DNA of 24,750 nucleotides. Source: JBBQZO01 sp038207625. Its GTDB lineage: Bacteria; Pseudomonadota; Gammaproteobacteria; Burkholderiales; Burkholderiaceae_D. Made by a program: the position numbers and the translations under genes. Each line of letters begins with the position of its first letter. Position 1 is the stretch's first letter. Where the stretch lies: positions 1 through 24,750 of the forward strand of contig JBBQZO010000053.1 of the NCBI GenBank assembly GCA_038207625.1, in the 5' to 3' direction. The notes under the pieces are model-generated. The model was not told the DNA's origin and did not search any database. It saw only the letters and a program-made list of their open reading frames with translations. This document shows positions 8,218 through 16,511 of this stretch, piece after piece.

Positions 8218-8604
8218 GATGTTACGTCCCTTTCATTCGCCCGCATGCGTCGGAGCAAACAACGCCTCGTTTTAGAATGCCGCCGAGGTCGGCCATGCGC
8301 AGCCACCCGCCACGCAGACCATAATTTTAGGATCCATGCGAGGGGCCGACGCACCGACGATCCAAGGGAACTGATCGTTGTTTGCGCCAACGCAAAGCGA
8401 GGTCGGATTTGATTTCGGAATAAAAACACTTTTCTGGCCCGCCGTTGTCAGACCGGCCGGCACGCAGCTTGATGTGCCTATCGGCGCGCCGTTGCGCTAT
8501 GATGACGTCCTGTCAACGGGGCAAGTTTGCCTGCTGGCCTGGCCCGAGCAGGTGGGCCAGCGCCGCGCCGTTTTCCCGAACAACACCCAACCTGGACGAC
8601 GCCG
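8218..8604. other. 387-bp divergent intergenic region
   Basis: This region separates the orphan minus-strand gene from the AI-2E-family gene. It contains a 75-codon open frame on the minus strand (annotated separately). A plus-strand TATGAT at 8498-8503 could be a -10 element, but there is no matching -35. No hairpin terminator, tRNA or repeat was found. Confidence 0.5.
8272..8496 (-). other. Open frame without a credible start, possible gene remnant
   Basis: The minus-strand frame from just after a TAG (8497-8499) to TAA (8272-8274) encodes a protein-like stretch with four or five Cys and phrases such as SVFIPKSNPTSLCVGANN and FPWIVGASAPRMDPKIMVCV. The only early start codon is a GTG at 8463 without a Shine-Dalgarno; the first ATG leaves 21 residues. 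It ends 54 nt before the orphan gene on the same strand and shares its lower GC3. It may be a decayed or leaderless small gene, or chance. Confidence 0.25.
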
Positions 8605-9678
8605 ATGACTGACATACAGCGTGACACTTACAGCACCGTTTTCTCACTGGTCGTCATTGGCCTGGCCGCCTTCATCATGCAGCGCTTCTTTCTGCCGATG
8701 ATCTGGGCCGGGATCCTGTGTATCGCCACCTGGCCGCTGTATTTGCGCGTGCTGCAGCGGTGCGGACAGCGCCCGGCGGCGGCCGCCGCATTGATGACGC
8801 TGGCCATCGCCGGCGCCTTCCTGACCCCCACCCTGCTGGGACTGCGACAGGCGATCGACGAAGCGCCGGCCATCGCCAGTTTCATCGCCGACGCCAACAA
8901 CAACGGCATCACCCCGCCGGCGGCACTGGCGCACATTCCACTGGTGCACGACTACGTGCAACGCTGGTGGCAGGAGACGCTGGCCCAACCGCATGGTTTG
9001 CACCATCTGTTTGCCGAGGATTCGCCGGTCAAGCTGATTTCGGCCAGCGCCGTACTGAAGAGTCTGGGAGCGCAGTTGTTTCACCGGCTGGTCGACTTCG
9101 GTTTCGCCTTTCTGTGCCTGTTCTTCTTCTACAAGGACGGGCTGGTGCTCAACGAGCAGATCCTGCACATCGGCGGGCGCCGCTTTGGGGCGCGCCGCTG
9201 GCAGCACTACCACCACAAGATTCCAACGGCGATACGCGCCACCGTCAACGGCCTGGTGCTGGTGGGCCTGGGTGAAGGCGTGCTGATTGGCATCGGCTAC
9301 GCACTCGCCGGCCTGCCATCGGCGGCCATCTGGGCTGGCGTGACCGCCGTGCTGGCCATCGTGCCGTTCGGCGCGCCGCTGGCCTACCTGTGCGCGGCCG
9401 CGATGCTGGCCTTGAACGGCAATATGGCCGGCGCGATCGGCGTAGCGCTCTGGGGCAGCGCCGTCCTGTTCGTGGCCGACCACGCGATCCGCCCTACCAT
9501 CATCGGCAACGCCACGCGGCTGCCCTTTCTGGCGGTGCTGTTCGGCATTCTGGGCGGCGTCGAGACGCTGGGACTGGTGGGACTGTTCATCGGCCCGGTG
9601 CTGATGGTGCTGATGATCACCCTGTGGCGCGAAGCGGGTTCGAGCACCGAGCTGCCGGCCAGCGCCGACAGCCTGTAG
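8605..9678 (+). CDS. AI-2E family transporter (PerM/UPF0118 type) membrane protein
   Basis: A 357-residue polytopic inner-membrane protein. Hydrophobic segments lie near residues 12-50 (two helices), 60-80, a long soluble stretch (about 85-150), then further pairs from about 165 to 345. The C-terminal FGILGGVETLGLVGLFIGPVLM segment is the hallmark of the AI-2E exporter/PerM family. Family members are implicated in export of small molecules or in Na+/H+ antiport, but the substrate here cannot be inferred. The ATG at 8605 is chosen because the family begins just before the first membrane helix; the frame extends upstream without support, and only a weak GGACGA precedes the start. No obvious functional partner is adjacent. 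Confidence 0.88.
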   Translation: MTDIQRDTYSTVFSLVVIGLAAFIMQRFFLPMIWAGILCIATWPLYLRVLQRCGQRPAAAAALMTLAIAGAFLTPTLLGLRQAIDEAPAIASFIADANNNGITPPAALAHIPLVHDYVQRWWQETLAQPHGLHHLFAEDSPVKLISASAVLKSLGAQLFHRLVDFGFAFLCLFFFYKDGLVLNEQILHIGGRRFGARRWQHYHHKIPTAIRATVNGLVLVGLGEGVLIGIGYALAGLPSAAIWAGVTAVLAIVPFGAPLAYLCAAAMLALNGNMAGAIGVALWGSAVLFVADHAIRPTIIGNATRLPFLAVLFGILGGVETLGLVGLFIGPVLMVLMITLWREAGSSTELPASADSL

Positions 9679-9719
9679 CGCACACGGTCGGTCGCCGCGT
9701 CGCCCTTGACGGCGGCGCG

Positions 9720-9757
9720 GCCTAGGCACTGAAACGCGCTTGCCCCAGTGCCTAGGC
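9720..9757. repeat. 12-bp perfect inverted repeat between convergent genes
   Basis: GCCTAGGCACTG (9720-9731) and CAGTGCCTAGGC (9746-9757) are perfectly complementary around a 14-nt loop. Each arm itself contains the palindrome GCCTAGGC. The right arm includes the TAG stop of the XRE gene (9752-9754). Lying between convergent genes, it could act as a bidirectional hairpin terminator, but there is no U-run on either side. Confidence 0.7.
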
Positions 9758-9967
9758 GGCAGAGTGTTCGAGACTGAACAGCACCTCGACGCTCACGCCC
9801 AGCGCGCGCGCCAGCTTCAGCGCCAGGATGGTCGACGGCACCATATGGCCCATCTCGATCGCGTTGATCGACTTGCGCGTGATGCCGGCCAGCTCGGCCA
9901 ATTCGGCCTGGGTCAGGTCGCGCATGGCGCGCTGGACCTTCATCGTTGTCTTCAAATGCTCGTCCAT
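9752..9967 (-). CDS. XRE/Cro-CI family helix-turn-helix regulator
   Basis: About 71 residues, essentially one HTH_3 domain: KVQRAMRDLTQAELAELAG, then ITRKSINAIEMGHMVPS and ALKLARALGVSVEVLF. This is the compact YozG-like type of regulator that sits next to small membrane proteins. TAAGG, which includes the stop codon of the upstream membrane-protein gene, lies 5-6 nt before the ATG at 9967. This start is preferred over the overlapping ATG at 9985, which lacks a ribosome site. The two genes are thus translationally coupled. It probably represses its own operon; the target sites are not identified. Confidence 0.88.
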   Translation of the reverse strand: MDEHLKTTMKVQRAMRDLTQAELAELAGITRKSINAIEMGHMVPSTILALKLARALGVSVEVLFSLEHSAA

Positions 9968-9974
9968 CGATGCC

Positions 9975-10430
9975 TTAGCGGTCATAGAAAAGCATACTAC
10001 ACAGCACCACCAGCGCACCTGCCGAGGCAGTCGCGCTGGCCATCAACAGCAACGCGTTCGCGATCGGCGCCTCCGTCAGCAGCAGCGCCAGCACGGGTTG
10101 GGCAATCAGCACGGTGACCAGCCCGTTGCGGTATGCCAGATGCAGGCTTTGCTGACGCAGCTCGTCATTCAGTAGTGCTTTCATTGCACTGCCGCGCGGA
10201 TTGGCGCGCGCGCTTTTTTGCGATCCGCGCAGCCACCCCAGCCCGATCACGATCGCCATCGGCAGCAATCCGAACAAGCGATTCGCCAACGTCGCTGTGG
10301 TGCCAGTTGGAGCAACGTTGACGACGATTGCATACGCGCCTAGCGCCAACACCAGCATTAAGGCGACCCACAAGCCGCGTCGTGAGAGCTTCACCAATGC
10401 CTCGGATTGCGTCATCGTTTCGGATGTCAT
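9975..10430 (-). CDS. Small integral membrane protein paired with an XRE regulator
   Basis: A 151-residue protein with four predicted membrane helices at about 20-38, 48-66, 105-120 and 125-147, joined by a basic cytoplasmic loop (residues 68-95, GSQKSARANPRG). The ATG has GAAAGG 6 nt upstream. The arrangement, a membrane protein of DUF2178-like appearance immediately followed by a Cro/CI-type regulator, recurs in many bacteria, but function is not established. It may be a membrane sensor or tether that controls the regulator. Family assignment is by general appearance, not by a clear motif. Confidence 0.8.
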   Translation of the reverse strand: MTSETMTQSEALVKLSRRGLWVALMLVLALGAYAIVVNVAPTGTTATLANRLFGLLPMAIVIGLGWLRGSQKSARANPRGSAMKALLNDELRQQSLHLAYRNGLVTVLIAQPVLALLLTEAPIANALLLMASATASAGALVVLCSMLFYDR

Positions 10431-10473
10431 GATGTGCCTTTCGTATCAGATGGATGGGAGTACGGCAGGCACC

Positions 10474-10482
10474 AATATAACA
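10474..10482 (-). promoter_or_regulatory. Extended -10 promoter candidate for the membrane protein/XRE operon
   Basis: On the minus strand TGT followed by TATATT forms an extended -10 element 44 bp upstream of the start at 10430. It lies within an unusually AT-rich stretch (10470-10530) in an otherwise GC-rich window. No strong -35 is visible, as is usual for extended -10 promoters. Confidence 0.4.
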
Positions 10483-10644
10483 CAACGGTTTCATAATGAG
10501 TCGTATCGGTTACATTTAATGTTATCGACCGCCCTGCCCTGATCGCCGTGCACGCAGGTTGCGCGGCGCAGATCGGCGCCGATACGCCGCCGCAGCGCAC
10601 AGCACGCTGGCGCGGCCACCCTCAAACCGGCAGCGCGTCAGTAA

Positions 10645-11172
10645 TTACGTGAACGCCTGCGCCACCGTGCGCACGCGAATTTGGCGGCCGCTTTGCACGG
10701 CCAGATTTTCCCACGTCCAGTTATGGTGTTCGACAATTTTGGCTGCCGACAAGTGTGGGCGGTCGCCGCTGGTGTGGGCGTCCGCCAGCGCGACGACGTC
10801 GAAACCGTGCGAGAGCGCCGCGCGCAGCGTCGAATCGACGCAAAACTCGGTCGCCATGCCGCAGATGTGCAGCGTGCTTGCGCCGGCGTCGGTAAGTGCT
10901 TCGAGCAAATCCGTATCGACGAAGGAGTCGCAGGCGCGCTTGTCGATCATCCGGTCCGCGTCAGCAACCAGCAGGCTGGGCACGATTTGCCAGCCATCCG
11001 AGCCAAGCGGCGCCTCGTCGCTGACGTGCCGAATGAAGATCACCTGACCACCGCGTTGACGGGTGGCGTCGGCGGCCAGATTGATGCGCGCGATCACGCC
11101 GTCTTTGTCGAAACGCGCGACATCGGCATTGAGCCACGCGTTTTGCATGTCGATAATTAGCAGTGTGTGCAT
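10645..11172 (-). CDS. Isochorismatase-like cysteine hydrolase
   Basis: A 175-residue cytoplasmic hydrolase with the isochorismatase fold. The catalytic triad is visible: D8 in LLIIDMQ, K78 in IDKRACDSF and nucleophile C111 in GMATEFCVDSTLRAA, preceded by the cis-peptide region GMATE. The family includes nicotinamidases, ureidoacrylate hydrolases and N-carbamoyl amidases. The active-site loop does not single out a substrate, so a general amidase/cysteine hydrolase call is safest. A TTG at 11187 would add five residues, but the ATG at 11172 aligns with the usual family start. The 3' neighbour is the membrane protein/XRE pair, 214 bp away, so it is probably a separate unit. Confidence 0.9.
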   Translation of the reverse strand: MHTLLIIDMQNAWLNADVARFDKDGVIARINLAADATRQRGGQVIFIRHVSDEAPLGSDGWQIVPSLLVADADRMIDKRACDSFVDTDLLEALTDAGASTLHICGMATEFCVDSTLRAALSHGFDVVALADAHTSGDRPHLSAAKIVEHHNWTWENLAVQSGRQIRVRTVAQAFT

Positions 11173-11243
11173 GGTGCGGCCCGTCAAATTGAAAGGCGCA
11201 GTCTAGCAAAGTTAGCGAAGGCGCGTGGCCGGCGCGCGCCGCG

Positions 11244-12227
11244 TCACGGCGTCAGGCCGGCGCGCTTGTCCTTGAAGAAGCTCCACGCTTCCTCGGCCAC
11301 TTCGAGGTCGCCATTTTGCGCGCCAAACAACATCGTGTACATCCACTGCAGCCGTTTGAGGCTGCTCGGTTCGGTGTGTCCGCCGTTGTCGATTTTGAGC
11401 AATTCCACCTGCAGCTTGTGCGCATCCTGGCCCCACAGCGAACGCACGGCGCGGGTTCGGTCGGCCGGATCGCGGTGCGCCAGTTCGACCCGCTGCGGCG
11501 CGTCGGCCAGTTGATCGAGCGCGCGCCAGGTCGCTACGCTCTGTTCCACACCGATCACCGTGCCGCGTCCGCGCACCATCAGAATCACGATCTCGCCGCC
11601 CGCATACGGTACGATCTTGTCGGCGGTGCCGGCCACGATCAGTGTCGACAAGGGATGCTCGGGTTGTCCGCACAGCGTCCTGGCAGCCATCGACGCGCCC
11701 ACCGTCGCGATGCCGGCCAGCCGTGCGCCGATCTCGCTGGCCAGCCGGAAGGTCATCATGCCGCCGTTCGACATCCCCATCACATACACGCGGGCCGGAT
11801 CGACATCCTGTTCGGCCACGGCCTTGTCGATGATGGCGCCGATGAAGCCGACGTCGTCACCAGCGGCCTTGTTCGGGGCGTCGGCGCGACAGTCGTTCCA
11901 GCCACTCTTGCCGTCGCTGCCCTTGCTGCCGTCCGGCGCGATCAGTACCAGCTTCTCCCGTTCGGCGATCTGCAGCCAGACCGACAGCGGAGCGGCGATA
12001 TGTTTTTGTCCCAGCACCTGGGCGGCCGTGCCCTGATGCCCGTGCAGCAGAATCACCAGCGCATGCTTGCCTGGCGCGCCGTGTTCGGGCGCAGCCATCA
12101 GGTAGTGGCGCACGCCGTCCGGGCGAACCAGATCGACCGACTTGACGGGCCCGCCCAGCGCAACGCCGGCGGCGCAAGCGCACACGGCGCCAAGCAGAAC
12201 GTGCTTCAACAGTTTCAAATGCAGCAT
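11244..12227 (-). CDS. Secreted PHB depolymerase/feruloyl esterase-like alpha/beta hydrolase
   Basis: A 327-residue exported protein. Residues 1-26 are a signal peptide (basic start, hydrophobic core LLGAVCACAAGVALG). The mature part is an LpqC-type alpha/beta hydrolase: oxyanion region LLHGHQG (61-66), nucleophile S153 in GMSNGGMM, acid D203 in AGTADKIVPY and H284 in NGGHT. The family contains poly(3-hydroxybutyrate) depolymerases, acetylxylan esterases and feruloyl esterases; the sequence does not decide among them. C113 (WNDCR) and C186 (TLCGQ) could form a disulfide, as in related enzymes. GGAG lies 10 nt before the ATG. It would act in the periplasm or outside the cell. Confidence 0.87.
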   Translation of the reverse strand: MLHLKLLKHVLLGAVCACAAGVALGGPVKSVDLVRPDGVRHYLMAAPEHGAPGKHALVILLHGHQGTAAQVLGQKHIAAPLSVWLQIAEREKLVLIAPDGSKGSDGKSGWNDCRADAPNKAAGDDVGFIGAIIDKAVAEQDVDPARVYVMGMSNGGMMTFRLASEIGARLAGIATVGASMAARTLCGQPEHPLSTLIVAGTADKIVPYAGGEIVILMVRGRGTVIGVEQSVATWRALDQLADAPQRVELAHRDPADRTRAVRSLWGQDAHKLQVELLKIDNGGHTEPSSLKRLQWMYTMLFGAQNGDLEVAEEAWSFFKDKRAGLTP

Positions 12228-12330
12228 GGTGACGGTGCTCCGCGTGTGAGGGCCACCAGGCCACAATGGGCTGGCGTACCGGGCGCCCCAGTGTACCGAA
12301 CGGAACGCCGCCATGTCCAGCGCCGCACCA

Positions 12331-13485
12331 CTACGCGTCGACCGGCTGCGCCCGATGCACGCCGCCCCCGTCGCGCTTGGCCGCGTACAGCGCCTGATCG
12401 GCCCGGGCAATCAAGTCGTCCGCGCTCCAGCTGTCAAGCACCGCGCTGACAGTGCCGATGCTCGCGCCCACCTGCACGCGCAGGCCGCCGTCGAGCTCAT
12501 AGGGCAGCGCGATCACGTCGATCAGGCGTTCGGCCGCTGGGCCGACTAACGCCGGATCGATATCGACCAGCATCACGACAAACTCGTCGCCTCCGATGCG
12601 GGCAACCAGGTCGCTGCCGCGCATTTCGTCACGCAGGCGCGCCGCCACCGCGATCAACAGCGCGTCGCCCACCGCGTGGCCGTGCGCGTCGTTGATTGCC
12701 TTGAAGCCGTCCAGATCGATAAACATGACCGACACCGGATGGCCGTTGGTGGGTTCCTGTGCGGGATTAGCCGCCAGGCTGCGGCGCAGCCGTTCGTGCA
12801 ACTGGACCCGGTTGGCAAGTCCCGTCAGCGCATCGTGCGCGGCCAGAAACCGATTCTCCGCCTCGACCCGGAACAGCTCGACGAGGTGCTCGGAGTTATG
12901 CCAGGTCAGCGACAACACGCCCGCCAGCGCAATCAAGGATTCCACCGCCATCAGGCCGAAGCCATCAATGCGCGCGCTGAAGCAGGCCAGCGCGTAGCTG
13001 CCGCACAGGATCACGATCTTGGTGCTCGCATAGCGCGGCACGTTGGCGGTGCGCGCGGCAAAACCGGCGCAGATGACGGCCACGTGGATGCCCGCCAGCG
13101 CCGCCAGCACGACGTCGCCGGTCATCACGCAGGCGTAGCAACCTAGTCCTGTGACGCTGGCCCACACTATGCCGTTGGCCAGAATCTGCCCTACCGGCAG
13201 CGTCGCGCCCTTCGCCTGGGCCGCCCGAAAGCGTGCGTAATTGCGGAACTGATTGGCCAGCAGGATGGGATTGGCGATGATCCACAGCAGCGTCCACGGC
13301 TGGCCGGTGCGCCACAGCGCGACCACGGCAAGAAAAATGACGATGGCCACGCCGCTGATCGAGGACGCGTTCTTGCCAACCAATTGCTCAAGCAGGCGCG
13401 CCTGGATGGCCGGTAGATCGGCGCGCGGCGTGGCCGCGAGCCAGCGCGCCAACGTGGCGCCGAGTGACTTGAATGCGAAGGTCAT
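12331..13485 (-). CDS. Membrane-anchored diguanylate cyclase (GGDEF)
   Basis: A 384-residue protein. Residues 45-195 hold five or six membrane helices (for example 43-57, 63-78, 100-120, 125-145, 155-170, 176-194), an integral-membrane sensor region without a recognised named domain. A short linker helix leads to a GGDEF domain (about 215-372): DALTGLANR, FIDLDGFK, inhibitory-site RGSD (289-292) five residues before GGDEF (298-302). With all motifs intact it should make cyclic-di-GMP and be product-inhibited. The in-frame GTG at 13530 is an alternative start; neither it nor the ATG at 13485 has a good ribosome site. It adds to the cyclic-di-GMP theme of the cluster at the left end. Confidence 0.92.
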   Translation of the reverse strand: MTFAFKSLGATLARWLAATPRADLPAIQARLLEQLVGKNASSISGVAIVIFLAVVALWRTGQPWTLLWIIANPILLANQFRNYARFRAAQAKGATLPVGQILANGIVWASVTGLGCYACVMTGDVVLAALAGIHVAVICAGFAARTANVPRYASTKIVILCGSYALACFSARIDGFGLMAVESLIALAGVLSLTWHNSEHLVELFRVEAENRFLAAHDALTGLANRVQLHERLRRSLAANPAQEPTNGHPVSVMFIDLDGFKAINDAHGHAVGDALLIAVAARLRDEMRGSDLVARIGGDEFVVMLVDIDPALVGPAAERLIDVIALPYELDGGLRVQVGASIGTVSAVLDSWSADDLIARADQALYAAKRDGGGVHRAQPVDA

Positions 13486-13576
13486 CGTAAGCGGCAGTTC
13501 ATCAAATTCGGAAAACGACTTTGAGCGCACGCGCCAGCGCCGGCAGCAGCGCGCAGTGACAAGCGGCGAACTGAAC

Positions 13577-13585
13577 AGTGTAGCA
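13577..13585 (-). promoter_or_regulatory. Extended -10 promoter candidate for the diguanylate cyclase gene
   Basis: On the minus strand TGC followed by TACACT gives an extended -10 match 47 bp upstream of the GTG at 13530 and 92 bp upstream of the ATG at 13485. No clear -35 is present. Confidence 0.35.
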
Positions 13586-13626
13586 GCAAGTGACCGGGCG
13601 CGCCGCGCCCCGCTGTGCGCGGCGAC

Positions 13627-16500
13627 TCAGGCCAACAGCGTCAAGCCCGGCGGCAGCGCCTCGCCCAGCACGCGTCGCTCGGTCGCCTCGTCCAGTTGCA
13701 CCGTTTCGCGCACCATCGTGAGCCAGATCGGCGGCGCAGCGATTGCGGCGAGCCGCGCAATGATGCGTTCGCGCAGTGCCAGCGGCAGATCACGCGTGCG
13801 GTCGTCTGTCATGCGCGCCAGGCAGGCGGCGCAAAACGCGGCCGCCTCGACACGCCGCCAGTCGAGCGCCAGCACCGCCTCGAGCCAGCTTTCGATGACC
13901 TCGGCCGGCACCACGTCATGGGTGTGACCGTGCAAGGGTTGGCGCGCGCCGATCCGTCCCAATGCCCACAGATTGGCCGCCTCGTTGGCGGCGTCGGCCG
14001 GCGCGCGTTTGCCGCCCGCCACGCCAGCCTTGGCAATGCGCGCCAGCAGCCAGGCGCCGATCTCCTCTTTATAGGCGACGGGAATGCGCTCGAGCGATGC
14101 GCCCAGACGCAGCATGTCGGCATCGCTGCCCGGCACCACGCCGCTGGCCTTGTCGAACGCGCCCTGCTCGTTGGCCTGCAGGTTAAACGCAAAGTCGTTC
14201 AACAAGCGCAATTGCTCGGGCGCGGCCAGCCCGCCGGCCACCCGACGCCACAGGGTCCACCATTCGGCGCAAGCCTGTTTGTCGGCGGCGTGCTGCAGGC
14301 CAGACTCGAACAGCGTCCACAATTGCTGCAAGCGCCACTCGTCGAGCGCGTAGCCGAATCCCGGACGCAGGCAAAAGCCGGTCAGGTTGAACCACAGCCG
14401 TTCGTGTTCGAGCGAACGACGCCGGCCGCGCGCACGCTGCCACAAGGCGTCAAACAACTGACGCAACAGCGGCGTGGGCCAAGTCGCGCGCTCGCCCAAT
14501 ACCTGCTCCAGTTGGGCGCGTAATTGCTTGACGTCCTTGGCAGCGACTTGCTGCGACTTGGGGCCGAAGATGCGATCGATCTTGTCGAGCGCCAGTGCCA
14601 GACGCGCCGCTTGTGCAGCCTGCGCGTCGTCAGTAGCGACAGCGTCGTCGGTGCCGTCGTGACGCAGATCGAACGCCAGCAGCCAGCGCTGATTTGGGTC
14701 GGCCTGGCTGACGCAGTGAACTTCCAGCGTGCCCGCTTCGGTCAGCGCGCTGGCCAGTTGCACCACCACGTCCTGCGCCCGCTTGCCGGCCTTGGCGGCC
14801 ACGCCGCCCTGCAGCACCATCGCCACCGGTGGCAGGCGCAGATAGTGACCGGCGTTCAGGTCGACCAGTTCGCCGAGCCGCGCCGCGCCTTGGCCGGGTG
14901 CGTCCGTCAGCGCGCTGTACAGGTGAAAGCGCACGGGCTGACCCAGCCGCAGGGCGAACTGGCGCTCGGCCAGCAACAGCTCGTGGCCCGGCTGGCTGCC
15001 ACGCGGCAGGATGCACACGCCCTGTCGCGTGGGCGGGCTTGCGCCTTTGACGGCGTCGTCTGCCAGCAGAAAGTAGCTGCGCGCGCTGCCCCCGCCGATG
15101 GCCGGCGCGTGCCCCTGCTGCGCCAGGCCATAGGCGACCGCGCCGCGCGCCACCGCCACGTCGGGATTGTCGTTATGCAGGCGCACCAGCGGCGCGCCGC
15201 GCCAGCCGTCCAGCGTCTGTTCGAGCCGGCGCACCAGCGCGTCGGCGCGGAACACGCCACCATTGAGCAGCAGCGTGTCGGGGATGGCAAGCGTATCGGT
15301 GGCGCTCACGCCCAGCGCCTCGCGCACCGCGCCGGCGTGCTGGCGCAGAAATGCGCCGATGTGGCGCGTGACAGCCGGATCGCGCGCATACGGCAGGCCA
15401 AATTCGACGATGCCGCCGCGCGCTTGCTTGAGCGCTTCGTCGGGCGCGCTGCGCGGGAAATAGCCATCGACGATCAGGGTCTCGACCTCGGCGCGGCTCA
15501 GTGTGACGGAGCGGCTCGCGCCAATCAGGCGTGCGCCGGCGCCCAACAGCGTCACCTGGGTCTGCGCAGGCGCATCGGCCGACAGCAGCACTTCCTTGGC
15601 GGCGCGGCAGCGCTCGATCAGCTGCGCCATGCGGCCAGCCGACAGGCGCGCTGGCGGGCTGCCCGGCGCGGCGTCGGCCATGCGCACTTCGATCAGGTGG
15701 GCCAGCGCCAGATCCATATTGTCGCCGCCCAGCATCAGGTGATTGCCCACGCCGATCCGGGTCAGCTCCGGCGCGCCATCCTTAAGCACGACCTTGATCA
15801 AACTGAGGTCGGTGGTGCCGCCGCCCACGTCGCACACCAGCACCAGGCGGGAATGCGCCAGCTGCTCGGCCAGGCTGGCGCGGTGGCGCAATAGCCAGTC
15901 GTAGAACACGGCCTGCGGTTCTTCCAGCAAGCGCAGTGTGGGCAGACCGGCATCCTGCGCCGCGCGCAGCGTCAGCGCGCGCGCCGCCTCGTCGAACGAG
16001 GCCGGCACCGTCAGCACCAGTTCTTGCTGCTCCAGCGGGCTGGCCGGATAGTGGCGATTCCAGCAGGCGCGTACGTAGGCGAGATAGCTGGCACTGGCCG
16101 CCACCGGCGACACCTTGGGCACATCGGGCGCGCCACCCCACGGCAGAATCGGCGCGAGCCGGTCCACCTGCGGATGCGACAGCCAGCTTTTGGCACTGGC
16201 CACCAGCCGGCCCGGCACCTGCGCGCCGAGCGTGCGCGCCAGCTGGCCGATGACCACCTGCGCGACGCCGCCCGGGTCCTGCAGTTGCAGACCGAGCTCG
16301 AGCTGGCCCGGATCGATTTCGCCCGGCGCCGGATGGTAGCGCACCGACGGCAGCTGCGCCAGTTCGGCCAGCGCGCCGGGGGCGACCAACTGGTCGATGG
16401 CGAACAGCTGCACCGGGCCGGGCGCGCCGCCACCCAGCTGGGCGTAAGCCACCACGGTGTTGGTGGTGCCCAGGTCGATGCCGACGACATAATGCTTCAT
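13627..16500 (-). CDS. Hsp70-like ATPase with large C-terminal DUF3731-type region
   Basis: A 957-residue protein. Residues 1-460 are an actin/Hsp70-type nucleotide-binding domain: phosphate-1 GIDLGTTNT (7-15), LVASAKSWLSH (99-109), VPASFDEAARALT, LLEEPQAVFYDW (191-202), phosphate-2 CDVGGGTTDLS (223-233), GGDNMDLALAH (258-268) and adenosine-binding VARGAVAYG (450-458). The DnaK interdomain linker, beta-sandwich substrate domain and EEVD-like tail are absent. Instead residues 500-615 form a beta-rich segment shared with the upstream Hsp70 protein. Residues 630-957 form an alpha-helical region with many conserved-looking Trp and Arg residues (ALWQRARGRRRSLEHERLWFNLTGFCLRPGFG), which fits DUF3731. 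It begins 11 nt after the stop of the 613-residue Hsp70 gene and is the last gene of the operon. ATP-driven binding of an unknown client or partner is inferred. Confidence 0.92.
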   Translation of the reverse strand: MKHYVVGIDLGTTNTVVAYAQLGGGAPGPVQLFAIDQLVAPGALAELAQLPSVRYHPAPGEIDPGQLELGLQLQDPGGVAQVVIGQLARTLGAQVPGRLVASAKSWLSHPQVDRLAPILPWGGAPDVPKVSPVAASASYLAYVRACWNRHYPASPLEQQELVLTVPASFDEAARALTLRAAQDAGLPTLRLLEEPQAVFYDWLLRHRASLAEQLAHSRLVLVCDVGGGTTDLSLIKVVLKDGAPELTRIGVGNHLMLGGDNMDLALAHLIEVRMADAAPGSPPARLSAGRMAQLIERCRAAKEVLLSADAPAQTQVTLLGAGARLIGASRSVTLSRAEVETLIVDGYFPRSAPDEALKQARGGIVEFGLPYARDPAVTRHIGAFLRQHAGAVREALGVSATDTLAIPDTLLLNGGVFRADALVRRLEQTLDGWRGAPLVRLHNDNPDVAVARGAVAYGLAQQGHAPAIGGGSARSYFLLADDAVKGASPPTRQGVCILPRGSQPGHELLLAERQFALRLGQPVRFHLYSALTDAPGQGAARLGELVDLNAGHYLRLPPVAMVLQGGVAAKAGKRAQDVVVQLASALTEAGTLEVHCVSQADPNQRWLLAFDLRHDGTDDAVATDDAQAAQAARLALALDKIDRIFGPKSQQVAAKDVKQLRAQLEQVLGERATWPTPLLRQLFDALWQRARGRRRSLEHERLWFNLTGFCLRPGFGYALDEWRLQQLWTLFESGLQHAADKQACAEWWTLWRRVAGGLAAPEQLRLLNDFAFNLQANEQGAFDKASGVVPGSDADMLRLGASLERIPVAYKEEIGAWLLARIAKAGVAGGKRAPADAANEAANLWALGRIGARQPLHGHTHDVVPAEVIESWLEAVLALDWRRVEAAAFCAACLARMTDDRTRDLPLALRERIIARLAAIAAPPIWLTMVRETVQLDEATERRVLGEALPPGLTLLA

Positions 16501-16511
16501 CGCGGGCGCCG

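Noticed and set aside
13596..13610. GGGCGCG/CGCGCCC hairpin just past the larger Hsp70 gene
   Set aside because: The loop is only 1-3 nt and no U-run follows, so I do not call it a terminator; GC-rich chance pairing is likely.
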